Assembly (NCBI GenBank): GCA_029219385.1 | Contig: JAQXTH010000010.1 | Span: 1-34,976 of the forward strand | DNA from: Prevotellaceae bacterium | GTDB lineage: Bacteria > Bacteroidota > Bacteroidia > Bacteroidales > Bacteroidaceae | Direction of reading: 5' to 3' | Length of the DNA stretch: 34,976 nucleotides | Shown: piece by piece, positions 9,133 to 20,025 of the stretch | Position numbering within the stretch: the first letter of the stretch is position 1 | Layout of the letters: each line of letters starts with the position of its first letter | Made by a program: the position numbers and the translations under genes | The notes under the pieces: model-generated | What the model saw: only the letters and a program-made list of their open reading frames with translations | What the model was told of the DNA's origin: nothing | Database searches by the model: none

Positions 9133-9945
9133 ATGAAAATCAGACTGTTTCTTGCGGTGTCGGTATTGCTTGTGGGCATTGGTGTGTCGGCTCAGAAAAA
9201 CGATTCGCTCAAGATATTATGGATTGGCAACAGTTATACCATCTACAACAACCTGCCCGCCATGGTGACAAAGATTTGTGGGGAGCAGGGAGTGAGGCTT
9301 TCTTCTACCTGTTTTCTGAAGGGTGGAGAGTGTCTGGCGGGTCATTATGCCAACGAACGGCTTATAGAAGCCTTGAAGAGTGGCGGTTGGGATTATGTCG
9401 TGATACAGGAACATAGTGCATCACCGGCTCAATCCACTCGCGAGGTTATTGCCAACACTTATCACTATGCACATTTGCTCGATAGTTTGGCTCATGACGG
9501 CTCACCCAATGTTCATGTGATATTCTATATGACATGGGCTCACAACAAGACCAATGCCCACAACAGCAAGATGAGCGACCCTCTCTATCCGCTTGATGAA
9601 AACTATACAGATTTTCAAAACCACATTCGACTGAGTTATCTGGAGATGACCTATGAAAACAAGGCGTGGTGTGCACCGGTGGGAATGGCATGGCAAAAGG
9701 TGAGGCAGGAGCATCCCGAGATAGGGCTATATGCGAAAGATAATTACCACCCCTCTCTCGCAGGTTCTTATTTGGCGGCTCATTGTTTTGTGGCAACAAT
9801 TTTGCAACGTAATTATAAGTCATATCTGCGTTTCAGTCTCCCTCCGCTGCATGCAAACATCCTTCAGCAGACGGCACGAAAGACCGTGCTCGACCACAAG
9901 CGCATTCTTGGATTAGAAAAACCTCTTTTCTATAAGAGAAAGTAA
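9133..9945 (+). CDS. Secreted SGNH/GDSL-like hydrolase (DUF4886)
   Basis: 270 residues with signal peptide 1-20 (cleavage near VSA-Q). Block I is WIGNSYT with the presumed catalytic Ser34; block V is KDNYHPSLAGSYLAA, giving the Asp-x2-His pair of SGNH hydrolases. The central WDYVVIQEHSASP matches DUF4886 proteins, which are common in Bacteroidales and often lie near glycan-degradation genes. The likely role is ester hydrolysis (deacetylation) of a polysaccharide or peptidoglycan substrate in the periplasm; the substrate is not determinable. The ATG is 2 nt after the rnr stop, so the two genes are probably co-transcribed. A strong hairpin follows the gene. Confidence 0.85.
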   Translation: MKIRLFLAVSVLLVGIGVSAQKNDSLKILWIGNSYTIYNNLPAMVTKICGEQGVRLSSTCFLKGGECLAGHYANERLIEALKSGGWDYVVIQEHSASPAQSTREVIANTYHYAHLLDSLAHDGSPNVHVIFYMTWAHNKTNAHNSKMSDPLYPLDENYTDFQNHIRLSYLEMTYENKAWCAPVGMAWQKVRQEHPEIGLYAKDNYHPSLAGSYLAAHCFVATILQRNYKSYLRFSLPPLHANILQQTARKTVLDHKRILGLEKPLFYKRK

Positions 9946-9989
9946 AAGGTGCCTTTGGCAGGGCTTGTTATAATAATGTTGAATAAATA

Positions 9990-10031
9990 GCCCGAAAATT
10001 GGTTTAATTAAAAACCAATTTTCGGGCTTTA
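9990..10031. terminator. Bidirectional intrinsic terminator between convergent genes
   Basis: Perfect 16-bp stem: 9990-10005 (GCCCGAAAATTGGTTT) with 10012-10027, loop AATTAA, followed by TTTAT. It lies between the SGNH gene (plus, ends 9945) and GH97 (minus, ends 10087) and can serve both. Confidence 0.88.
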
Positions 10032-10086
10032 TCATGACGCATATTTAAGAGTCAAAGTGGCGGTGGTGGTCAGATGCTTGTCCTTG

Positions 10087-12270
<2,184 letters not shown>

Positions 12271-12308
12271 TCAACACTAAAAAGGGGGCTGTTTATACGA
12301 AAAAGCAC

Positions 12309-12316
12309 TAATTTTG
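12309..12316 (+). promoter_or_regulatory. Bacteroidetes -7 box (TAATTTTG) for the TSCPD gene
   Basis: TAATTTTG, 25 nt before the ATG at 12342, matching TAnnTTTG. It implies a short leader. Confidence 0.6.
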
Positions 12317-12341
12317 CCGTCTGACAGAATATTTATAAGTT

Positions 12342-12599
12342 ATGAAAAAAATTATATATCAAACACAAGGTACCTGCAGCCGTCTCATCACTGTGACCGG
12401 CGAAAATGGCAGAGTAATTGATGTGAATTTTGAGGGCGGTTGCAATGGCAATTTGCAAGGCATTGGTATGCTGGTGAAAGGAATGAAATACGAAGATGTG
12501 ATTGCCCGTTTGGAGGGCATTCGTTGTGGGGTGAAGTCCACTTCGTGTCCCGATCAGCTCGCCAGGGCTTTAAAGCAACTGTCGGCTGAAGAGGGCTAA
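12342..12599 (+). CDS. TSCPD domain-containing small protein (TIGR03905 family)
   Basis: 85 residues. It carries the diagnostic GVKSTSCPDQLA motif (TSCPD, about residues 65-70) and conserved cysteines in GTCSR, GGCNGN and IRCG, as in the uncharacterised TIGR03905 family. TSCPD domains also occur as the zinc-binding C-terminal part of some class II ribonucleotide reductases, so metal binding by the cysteines is likely, but the function of the stand-alone form is unknown. The next gene begins 38 nt later on the same strand, suggesting an operon with the methyltransferase. Confidence 0.9.
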   Translation: MKKIIYQTQGTCSRLITVTGENGRVIDVNFEGGCNGNLQGIGMLVKGMKYEDVIARLEGIRCGVKSTSCPDQLARALKQLSAEEG

Positions 12600-12637
12600 G
12601 ATACGGAGTGTTGATTTTTTGCAGATAGAAGAGAGCG

Positions 12638-13822
12638 GTGACAAACGAACAGTTTATACAGTTGCATTTGGCAGACGATGTGAGCAAACTTGCTTTAAAG
12701 CCCATGCCCGAGGGCATTGAGCCGGCATGGTGTTTGCAGCAGATAGAAGGTCGCCAGACTGCAAAAAGCAAGTTGCCGCGATGGGCAGATACAGATGGAG
12801 TTTGGTTTCCAACCCGATTGTCGATGGAGCAATGTTCGGGTGAGGTGACTGCGCGTTATAAGCGCGAGATTGCAGAGCGGCTGTTGCCCGAGGCTGCAAT
12901 GCGAGGGGTGATGGTCGATGCCACCGGTGGTTTTGGTGTTGATTTCACCATGCTTGCTCCTTTGTTTGAAAAGAGTGTTTATGTAGAGCCTAATGAGCGC
13001 CTTTGCGACTTGGCTCGTCATAATTTTCCTCTTTTGGGCTTAGAGCATTTTAAGATTGAGCATGGCGAGTTTGACGAACATTTACACTTGCCGGTGAGGA
13101 GATGCGATTTTTTGTTTATTGATCCGTCGCGTCGCGATAAGGCGGGTCGTAAGACGGTGGCAGTGTCTGACTGTGTGCCCGATGTGTCGGTGTTATTGCC
13201 CGGATTGCTCGACAGGGTTGGTGTGGTAATGATAAAGTTGTCGCCAATGCTCGACATTAGTCGTGCGTTGCATGATTTGCCGGGGGTGGCAGAGATTCAT
13301 GTTGTTGCCGTCAGGGGCGAATGTAAGGAGTTGTTGTTTGTGTGTCGTCGTGGTGTGGGCGAAACCATGTGTCGTTGTGTCAATCTTGAAACGGCAGAGA
13401 CTATCATAGAAGTAGGTTTGTCTCAAAAAAATGTAGCCGTTGATATAGCCGGTGTGGAGCAGGGATGTTTTCTTTACGAACCCAATGCTGCCGTGTTGAA
13501 GGCTTCCATGCAAGACGTGGTGGCTGCCACTCATGGTCTTGCAAAACTTCATCCCATGAGTCATTTGTATGTTTCGTGTAATTATGTGGCCGATTTTCCG
13601 GGTCGAAAGTTCAGAGTGGCAGATTATTCTGATTTTTCAAAACAAAAATTGAGATGTCTTTTAAACGGAGTTTCAAAAACTAATCTCACCATTCGCAATT
13701 TCCCGACCACGGTGGCGGAATTGCGCAAGCGGTTAAAACTCAAAGAGGGGGGCGACACATATCTTTTTGCCACAACATTGGCCGACAATTCTCATGTTCT
13801 GATAAAATGTGAGAAGGTATAA
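12638..13822 (+). CDS. Class I SAM-dependent methyltransferase, PG_1098 type (THUMP-like)
   Basis: 394 residues from a GTG start at 12638. An in-frame TAG just upstream excludes longer versions, and AGAAGAGAG may act as a weak ribosome site. The SAM-binding motif VDATGGFGVD (about residues 91-100) is followed by the acidic VEPNERL strand end, and FIDPSRRD (about 154-161) is a DPxR motif like the NPPY/DPPR catalytic loops of nucleic-acid methyltransferases. The C-terminal part (about 235-394) matches the ferredoxin-like/THUMP-like domain of Porphyromonas PG_1098. Methylation of structured RNA is the likely role (family inference); the target base is unknown. A 17-bp terminator hairpin follows at once. 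Confidence 0.88.
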   Translation: MTNEQFIQLHLADDVSKLALKPMPEGIEPAWCLQQIEGRQTAKSKLPRWADTDGVWFPTRLSMEQCSGEVTARYKREIAERLLPEAAMRGVMVDATGGFGVDFTMLAPLFEKSVYVEPNERLCDLARHNFPLLGLEHFKIEHGEFDEHLHLPVRRCDFLFIDPSRRDKAGRKTVAVSDCVPDVSVLLPGLLDRVGVVMIKLSPMLDISRALHDLPGVAEIHVVAVRGECKELLFVCRRGVGETMCRCVNLETAETIIEVGLSQKNVAVDIAGVEQGCFLYEPNAAVLKASMQDVVAATHGLAKLHPMSHLYVSCNYVADFPGRKFRVADYSDFSKQKLRCLLNGVSKTNLTIRNFPTTVAELRKRLKLKEGGDTYLFATTLADNSHVLIKCEKV

Positions 13823-13866
13823 AAAGAAAGAGAGTTTGCGTTTTAAGGTGCAAACTCTCTTTCTTT
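13823..13866. terminator. Bidirectional intrinsic terminator
   Basis: Perfect 17-bp stem: 13823-13839 with 13850-13866 (AAAGAAAGAGAGTTTGC and its complement) and a 10-nt loop. It sits between the methyltransferase stop (13822) and the GH2 stop (13882), which converge on it. Confidence 0.88.
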
Positions 13867-13881
13867 ATTGTGTAGTGGGGT

Positions 13882-16800
13882 TTATTTCACTTTTACTTTG
13901 GTGTTGTTGACAATATAAATGCCTTGGGGCAGAGCCAATGTTGTGGGGCCGTTTACTCGGAGCGAGACAACAAGTGTGCCATTGGTGGTGTAGACAGTCA
14001 CCGGGCAGTCGTTGCCGTCAATCACGAGACCGCCTTTTCTGGTCTTTATTTTGAGGTCGTTGTCCGATGTGGCGAGATTGTCTACTGCTGTGGGGTCGTC
14101 GCCACCGGTTGCCGTTGTTATTTCGCAGCCCATGCGCGAGAGAGTGAAGCCTGATATTGACGATGCACTATAAGCCGGCAGGTTGTAGAGCACCCCGAGC
14201 GATACTTCCGTTTCTCCTGGCAGTGTGAACTCTATGCTGCCATCGTTGAGGGGTGCATATGCCAGGGTGGTGGCAATGTCTTTGAGGGTTGACAGTTTGT
14301 CGCCCAACGTGGCCACAATCATACAGTCGGCCGTATTGTCACTTGTGGTGGCAGTGGCGGCAAAGCGGTATATGCCGGCGGGCAGAGTGACGGTTTGATA
14401 GAGGGTTTTGTCAATGGCATCTTGTGAGAACCCTGTCCATGTGGTTATAAATGAGAGATTGCCATTGTCTTGTGTGTCAACGCAAACCCCGTTTTGGTCG
14501 TTGGTTGAAATGTCGCCCTGCCAACGCGAATCGCTCGTGTTGCTTTCGAGGGCATAATAGCGATTGGCGTGAGTTGGGTTTATGTCGGTCTCGTTATGCA
14601 GGAATGCGGCTTTGTGGTTTGTGAGATATTGGTCTGTAACATCTTCGGGGTCGCTGATGGTTGACTCCGTGTTGATGTCGAGACTGAACACACCATCGGA
14701 TTTTACATAGTTTACTCCGGTCACTTTTTGGAAACCGTCCAACACACCGTTGAGTGCGTTGCTTGTCTTATCGGCCACGGTGGTTGCAATGTCGTTGAAG
14801 TCGTAATAGACTTTCAGGGCATTGGCAGATTGGGCTGTGGCAATATCGGTGATGGGAGTGTTGCATACGGCAGCCAAATTTGCGTCACGCAGTCCGCTGC
14901 CCCAAATGCGCAATTCGTCGATGTTGGCGGCCATCGAAGAGCGATTGCCACCCACAACCAATTCGTCCCAAGCCGGAGTGTTGAGTATCGGCGAGGTTGT
15001 CGCCATTGTTTCTCCATCGCGTATGAGGTAGAGGCGCGAGCCGGTGAGCACCACGGCATAGTGGTGCCATTCGTTGGCAACAACAAATCCTTCGGGTGAT
15101 ACTACGCTCTTGCCGTTTACTTTGGCGGTCATTGCGCCCGAACCGTCGGTAGAGATGGAAAAGACTCCGTTTTTAGTGGTCATGGCTCCTGCGTTGAGAA
15201 GCATGGAGGGCTTCATCCACCATTCCACGGTGAATTTCGTTTGTTTGGCTGTGAAGGGTGAGGGTATGGTGAGACTTTCGCCCACGTTGCGGAAATAAAG
15301 TCCGGTTTTGGATTGTGCGCTGCACACATAGAGAGCGCAAGGCATCATTGATGAAGAACCGGTCTCGCTGTCGGTCAGCTTTATGTCATAGCGACCCACG
15401 CCAAGGGGAGTGAATTTTGTGGTGCCTCCTTGTATGAGGGTGCGGCTTTTGTTGTTGGAGACAGTCCAAACAAGATTGCCGGTTTCGGCACCGCTGTTTT
15501 CGGTCAGCATGGTAGTCTCGCCGGGGAGTATCACGTTTGGAACAACGCTAAAGGCCATATTGCGAACGCCCGAACTAACTTCTACTGTTTTTGTTACGTT
15601 TACCGAACCCGAAGGATTGGTGGCGGTCAGTGTCACTTCATAGACACCGTCGGTGGCATATAGAGCTGTTGCGTTGAAAGTCTCTTGGTTTTGTTCTGTT
15701 TCCGAGCCCGGCAGTCTCCATTTGTAGGTGGTGTTTTGACCGGTCGATTTGTTGATGAATGTCACGGGTGTGCCGGCTTTGTGGTCGGGGCGGTAGATTT
15801 CAAAATCAGCCACGGGCAATTCCACGGCAACCACCTTTATGGAGTGTATGGTGTCGCTCACGTTGCCGGCAGCGTCGGTTGCCGAGAGACACACATTGTA
15901 TGTTCCTTCTTTGGGAAAAACAATAGAAATGTTTTTGAGATTTTCTTTTTTAAGTTCGGTTGTTGCCTCTGACCATTGCCAAGCCACAATATTGCCGTTG
16001 AGTTTTGCCTCGGCTGTGATTTCAGAGCCGGCGTATGCCACACTGTCTGAAAACACAAAGTCGATGTTGCCTGTCGATGTTGGGTCGCCTTGCAAAATCG
16101 AGGTCTCTTCGGAAAGGGTGGTTTCTTTGGTGTTGATATAAGAGGCGTGGTGTGAGCCGGCATGGTCGCGCAGTTTTTTCACGCCGTTCACTTCGATTTC
16201 ATCCATTTTGTAATAAGCCAGCAAATCGTTTTCGGCTGATGGATTTACAAGTTCGCTGTTCATGTCGGCGACAATGTCATAGAGCGTGCGGGCTGATTTC
16301 CATAGTCTCACATCGTCTATCCAGCCTTTTATGGTGCCGCCATTTGAACCAAAGATAAAATCAGACATTGATGGCAAGCCGTTATTGGTCGTCACGTTCA
16401 GAGTGCGTTTCCATTCACCGTTTATATATAGGTTAAGGCGCGAGCCCGATACCGTCACGGCCACATGAGACCATGTGTTGGGTCTTATTGCCCCCGATGT
16501 GGATTGCATTCTTTTGGCCGAAGTGTTTTCAAATCCGGCACTCACGCGTTGCAGTTGGTCATAGGTTATCAAAAATGTACCCCAGCCCGGACCAACCTGG
16601 TTGCTATTGGCTGTCAACTCGTCGGGTTTAAACCAATATTCAATGGTTGCGTCAGACCGGGGAATGCCAAAAACCTCCGGCACACTGAAACCACCACCGT
16701 CAAAATGGCGTGCTACATTATTTTTTTTTTCAGTGTCTACGGCAGGCACGGTGGTGTTTGAAGGTTCGGAATTGCCTGTTTTGTAGACTGCCACTACGCT

Positions 16801-19668
16801 ATATTGTACACTGGCGTCTGTGGGTTGATAAGATAAATCTGTTTTTGAAACTGTGGCTTTATATTCATTGTTTGCCAAAACATTGTAGCATTGCAATTCG
16901 GCTGTGGTAGGCATAGGAGCGTCCCACAACAGAGTGTTGTTTTTGATATAGGCGTTGCGTGGAGCGTTGAAAGCATCGGTGCTTGCCGCTCCTGTCATTA
17001 TCACGGTGCCGGTTTCGTGGCTTACGCTCTGAGGTTCGATAATGAGAGGAGTTTGTGAACCGGCAGGGTCTTGGGTATAGTCTGTCACGGCGCAACTGTT
17101 GATTGTGCCTTCGCCCTCACCGCTTTTTTGTGGAATGACATAGACAAAATATTTGATGGTTGCTCCTTCGGCCACGTCGGCAGTGAGGTCGGTGATGTCG
17201 AGACAAATTGTTTTGGGCATGAGCAATGCTCCATCGTTGAGACCGATATAGTTGGCTTCGCCTTCGGCAAAGGTGAGTCGAGTGAATTGTTTTGTTTTGT
17301 CGGGTTCTGTGGCGTTGGGGTTGAGGCTGTAGCCCACCTTGAAACTGAGTTCCGAACTTTTTGTATAATCCATGTTGATATTCACCACGCGATTTACGGG
17401 CAGTTCTTTAGTTCCTTTGTCGAGAGTGAGACCAAAGTCGATATATTGTCCGCCGGCGGTTTGTTTCACATGTATGGCCACAATGTTTGCCCCTGTGGGA
17501 TTGATGGCACTGCGTGCGGCGGCCGAGAAATTAATTGTTTTATAGTCTGTGAGATAGCCGGTGGCACTATATGCCAAGACTCCGTTAATGTAGATCTCAA
17601 CATCTTCATCGTTGTATATCATCATGCGCAGGGCGGCAAGTTCTTCATCGGTGAGGTTGAGGTCAATGCTTTTGCGCAACCAGATGTTGGTTGAGGTCCA
17701 GCGTGTGCCATATGTCATATTAGCCAGTCCGTTTGCTCCAAATCCCGAGTTGCCCGTCAGCCATTTGCTATCGTCAAAATCTGTTGCATACCAGTCTTTG
17801 CCGGGGTCGGTCAGGGTGTAGTGCCACGATTGTGGCTGGATGTTTGCGGTGGGCAAGACAAAATCTTCTTCCACTCCGTCGCGCTCTATGAGGTTGCGGT
17901 TGGCTTTGTAGATTTTGTTGATGTCGGTTTTCACGAGGCGGTCGTAGGTCATCAGTCCGTTTACCTCAATTTCGACATCGGTCAATTGGGTATAGACAGA
18001 GGCCGACATGCCTTTATAGGTCTTGTAGTAGGCAAGTTTGTTGAAATAGCTGCACACGGTGCTGTCGTATTCGGCTGCCGAACTTACAGAGGCATATCCC
18101 CAGCCGCTGCCGCTCCAAAGGTGTCCGTCTATAGCATATTTGATGCCTCCAAATTCACCGTTGGCCAAAGCTTGGGGCTTGGTGGTGACAACAGGCGATG
18201 GGGCAGGATAGGGGTGGGTGTCTTTTATGTCGCCATATCCATAGTGAGTCCAGCCCGAAGCTTCGTCGATGAGACGAGTGGGGTCAAGCGAGCGCACAAG
18301 GTCTACATATTTCTTTGTTTCGTGTTGTCCGCCGGCCTCGTTAAATACCACCCAGTTGATAATGGAGGGTGTGTTATAGAGATTGTTGATCATTGCTTTC
18401 AGTTCGGGGGTGAAGATATTGGGGTCGTTGATGACTCCTTCGTCTTTTGTTCCGCCATAGTTCATCGAGGGCATATCCTGCCAAACCAGAAGGCCGAGTT
18501 TGTCGGTCCAGTAGTACCAACGGCGGGGTTCTATTTTGATATGCTTGCGCACCATGTTGAAACCATACTTTTTCATCTGCACAATGTCATATTGCATGGC
18601 CTCGTCGGTGGGTGGGGTGAGATTGCTCTCGGGCCAATAGCCTTGGTCGAGCGGACCGGTTTGAAAAACAAACTCATTGTTCAACATCATGCGGTAGAAA
18701 CCATCGGCTCCCTGCTCGATATGGATTTTGCGCATACCGAAATAACTCTTCACCTCATCGCTTTTGCCCTCGGTATCGACCATTTCGAGCTTCAAGTCAT
18801 AGAGAAATGGGTGGTCGGGCGACCATAAATCAGGGTTGCTGATTGGCAAGACGATGTCTTGGTCGGGCTGACCCTCTGCTTCGGCAACCTTGGTGGCGTT
18901 GTGATAGGCGACAACTTTGATTGTGGAAACTTTTTCGGTGTCTCCACCTGCCTCAACTTTCACCGTGAGCGTTTGGGCATCAATGTCGGGAGTGATTTTA
19001 AAATCCTTTATATATGTGGGGTTCACGGCTTCGAGCCAAACGGTTTGCCAAATGCCCGAACAGGCGGTGTAGAATATGCCACCCGTGTTGCGAACCTGCT
19101 TTCCACGTGGCACTGACCATCTGTCGGTGGGGTCAAACACTTTGAGTGCCACCGTGTTTTGTTGACCTGCCTTTACTTTGTCTGTGATGTCGAAACTAAA
19201 GGGGTCGTAACCGCCATCGTGTGAGCCGACCACTTCTCCGTTCACCTGCACTTCGCAACGCCAGTCTACGGCTTCAAAGTTGAGCAAAATGCGTTTGCCG
19301 GTCCATTCTGCCGGCACGTCAAACACCCGTCGATAGGCCATTGATTCATAGTGTGTCTTGATGCCGCTCAATGCGCTCTCTACGCAATAGGGCACCAAAA
19401 TCTGTTGGAAACCCGACTCGGGAATATCCTCGCTGTATGAGGGTAGATAGGTGAAATCCCACAGTCCGTTGAGGTTCAACCAATTGCCACGCACCATTTG
19501 CGGACGCGGATACTCGGGCAGAGCATTGGTGGGACTCACGTCGTCGGCAAACTTTGTCTTGATGGCCACTTTTGCCATCTTCCAATCAGCTTTCGCAATG
19601 CCAAATGGCCACAGTGCAATGACCATTGTTGCAATCATTGCATTCAGTAATACAGTTGTTTTTTTCAT
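13882..19668 (-). CDS. Giant secreted GH2 glycosidase with LamG, PKD and C-terminal sorting-like domains
   Basis: 1928 residues; signal peptide 1-27. The GH2 sugar-binding sandwich (about 55-200), immunoglobulin-like domain and TIM barrel include acid/base Glu444 (VVFNEAGG) and nucleophile Glu505 (NGEFGG), so the enzyme is probably an active retaining beta-galactosidase, beta-glucuronidase or relative. A galactose-binding-like module follows (about 610-770), then an FN3-like segment (about 880-975), LamG domain 1 (about 985-1150), PKD-like domains (about 1190-1430), LamG 2 (about 1440-1590) and another sandwich. The C-terminal 70 residues (..VTVYTTNGTLVVS..LPQGIYIV..KVKVK) resemble a type IX sorting domain. 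The coding strand has an A10 tract at residues 980-983, just before LamG 1. Family certain, substrate unknown. Confidence 0.93.
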   Translation of the reverse strand: MKKTTVLLNAMIATMVIALWPFGIAKADWKMAKVAIKTKFADDVSPTNALPEYPRPQMVRGNWLNLNGLWDFTYLPSYSEDIPESGFQQILVPYCVESALSGIKTHYESMAYRRVFDVPAEWTGKRILLNFEAVDWRCEVQVNGEVVGSHDGGYDPFSFDITDKVKAGQQNTVALKVFDPTDRWSVPRGKQVRNTGGIFYTACSGIWQTVWLEAVNPTYIKDFKITPDIDAQTLTVKVEAGGDTEKVSTIKVVAYHNATKVAEAEGQPDQDIVLPISNPDLWSPDHPFLYDLKLEMVDTEGKSDEVKSYFGMRKIHIEQGADGFYRMMLNNEFVFQTGPLDQGYWPESNLTPPTDEAMQYDIVQMKKYGFNMVRKHIKIEPRRWYYWTDKLGLLVWQDMPSMNYGGTKDEGVINDPNIFTPELKAMINNLYNTPSIINWVVFNEAGGQHETKKYVDLVRSLDPTRLIDEASGWTHYGYGDIKDTHPYPAPSPVVTTKPQALANGEFGGIKYAIDGHLWSGSGWGYASVSSAAEYDSTVCSYFNKLAYYKTYKGMSASVYTQLTDVEIEVNGLMTYDRLVKTDINKIYKANRNLIERDGVEEDFVLPTANIQPQSWHYTLTDPGKDWYATDFDDSKWLTGNSGFGANGLANMTYGTRWTSTNIWLRKSIDLNLTDEELAALRMMIYNDEDVEIYINGVLAYSATGYLTDYKTINFSAAARSAINPTGANIVAIHVKQTAGGQYIDFGLTLDKGTKELPVNRVVNINMDYTKSSELSFKVGYSLNPNATEPDKTKQFTRLTFAEGEANYIGLNDGALLMPKTICLDITDLTADVAEGATIKYFVYVIPQKSGEGEGTINSCAVTDYTQDPAGSQTPLIIEPQSVSHETGTVIMTGAASTDAFNAPRNAYIKNNTLLWDAPMPTTAELQCYNVLANNEYKATVSKTDLSYQPTDASVQYSVVAVYKTGNSEPSNTTVPAVDTEKKNNVARHFDGGGFSVPEVFGIPRSDATIEYWFKPDELTANSNQVGPGWGTFLITYDQLQRVSAGFENTSAKRMQSTSGAIRPNTWSHVAVTVSGSRLNLYINGEWKRTLNVTTNNGLPSMSDFIFGSNGGTIKGWIDDVRLWKSARTLYDIVADMNSELVNPSAENDLLAYYKMDEIEVNGVKKLRDHAGSHHASYINTKETTLSEETSILQGDPTSTGNIDFVFSDSVAYAGSEITAEAKLNGNIVAWQWSEATTELKKENLKNISIVFPKEGTYNVCLSATDAAGNVSDTIHSIKVVAVELPVADFEIYRPDHKAGTPVTFINKSTGQNTTYKWRLPGSETEQNQETFNATALYATDGVYEVTLTATNPSGSVNVTKTVEVSSGVRNMAFSVVPNVILPGETTMLTENSGAETGNLVWTVSNNKSRTLIQGGTTKFTPLGVGRYDIKLTDSETGSSSMMPCALYVCSAQSKTGLYFRNVGESLTIPSPFTAKQTKFTVEWWMKPSMLLNAGAMTTKNGVFSISTDGSGAMTAKVNGKSVVSPEGFVVANEWHHYAVVLTGSRLYLIRDGETMATTSPILNTPAWDELVVGGNRSSMAANIDELRIWGSGLRDANLAAVCNTPITDIATAQSANALKVYYDFNDIATTVADKTSNALNGVLDGFQKVTGVNYVKSDGVFSLDINTESTISDPEDVTDQYLTNHKAAFLHNETDINPTHANRYYALESNTSDSRWQGDISTNDQNGVCVDTQDNGNLSFITTWTGFSQDAIDKTLYQTVTLPAGIYRFAATATTSDNTADCMIVATLGDKLSTLKDIATTLAYAPLNDGSIEFTLPGETEVSLGVLYNLPAYSASSISGFTLSRMGCEITTATGGDDPTAVDNLATSDNDLKIKTRKGGLVIDGNDCPVTVYTTNGTLVVSLRVNGPTTLALPQGIYIVNNTKVKVK
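16721..16730 (-). repeat. Homopolymer A10 tract inside the GH2 gene
   Basis: Ten consecutive A on the coding (minus) strand within Glu980-Lys-Lys-Asn-Asn. One extra A gives TAA in frame directly after four Lys/Glu codons; one A fewer gives ATA-ATG-TAG. Both slip directions stop translation within a few codons. Confidence 0.95.
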
Positions 19669-19696
19669 TATGTTGTAATATTTAGTATTCTTGCTG

Positions 19697-19704
19697 CAAA
19701 TATA
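19697..19704 (-). promoter_or_regulatory. Bacteroidetes -7 box (TATATTTG) for the GH2 gene
   Basis: TATATTTG on the minus strand, 28 nt upstream of the GH2 ATG at 19668. The interval 19669-20025 (357 bp) is a divergent promoter region; apart from this box and the plus-strand one at 19946 I see only AT-rich sequence in it. Confidence 0.6.
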
Positions 19705-19923
19705 AAAAATTTTTATACACCTGACTATATATATATTACTTTTTTCGACAAAGACCCTGTCCCTATGCTTTTAAAGCTGAATATTCATCACGAAATGCTG
19801 TTGTCTTTGTGGCAGGGTATTTATAGTCAGTCCACACTCTTTTGCGGAAGCCTTTTTATATGTCTTTTTATCATTTTGTTTGCTCTTTTATAGTCAAAAT
19901 GTTTGTTTTTGTTTCGCAAACGG

Positions 19924-19953
19924 TTGCGGAAAGAAAGATTTTTGTTACCTTTG
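19924..19953 (+). promoter_or_regulatory. Promoter of the TrpB2 gene (TTG - 19 bp - TACCTTTG)
   Basis: TTG at 19924-19926, a 19-bp spacer and TACCTTTG at 19946-19953. This is a good match to the Bacteroidetes -33/-7 promoter. It places the transcript start about 65 nt upstream of ATG 20026 and argues against the upstream in-frame start at 19903. Confidence 0.7.
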
Positions 19954-20025
19954 ACCGCAATAATGTGGTCGTGCCGCATCTTCAACGCGAAAATAAATTG
20001 TAAATCAATTATAATTCAAAAAACT

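Noticed and set aside
16721-16730. Sequencing error or true frameshift at the A10 tract
   Set aside because: The frame reads through both sides with continuous FN3/LamG homology, so the sequence as given is in frame; slippage is reported only as a hypothesis.
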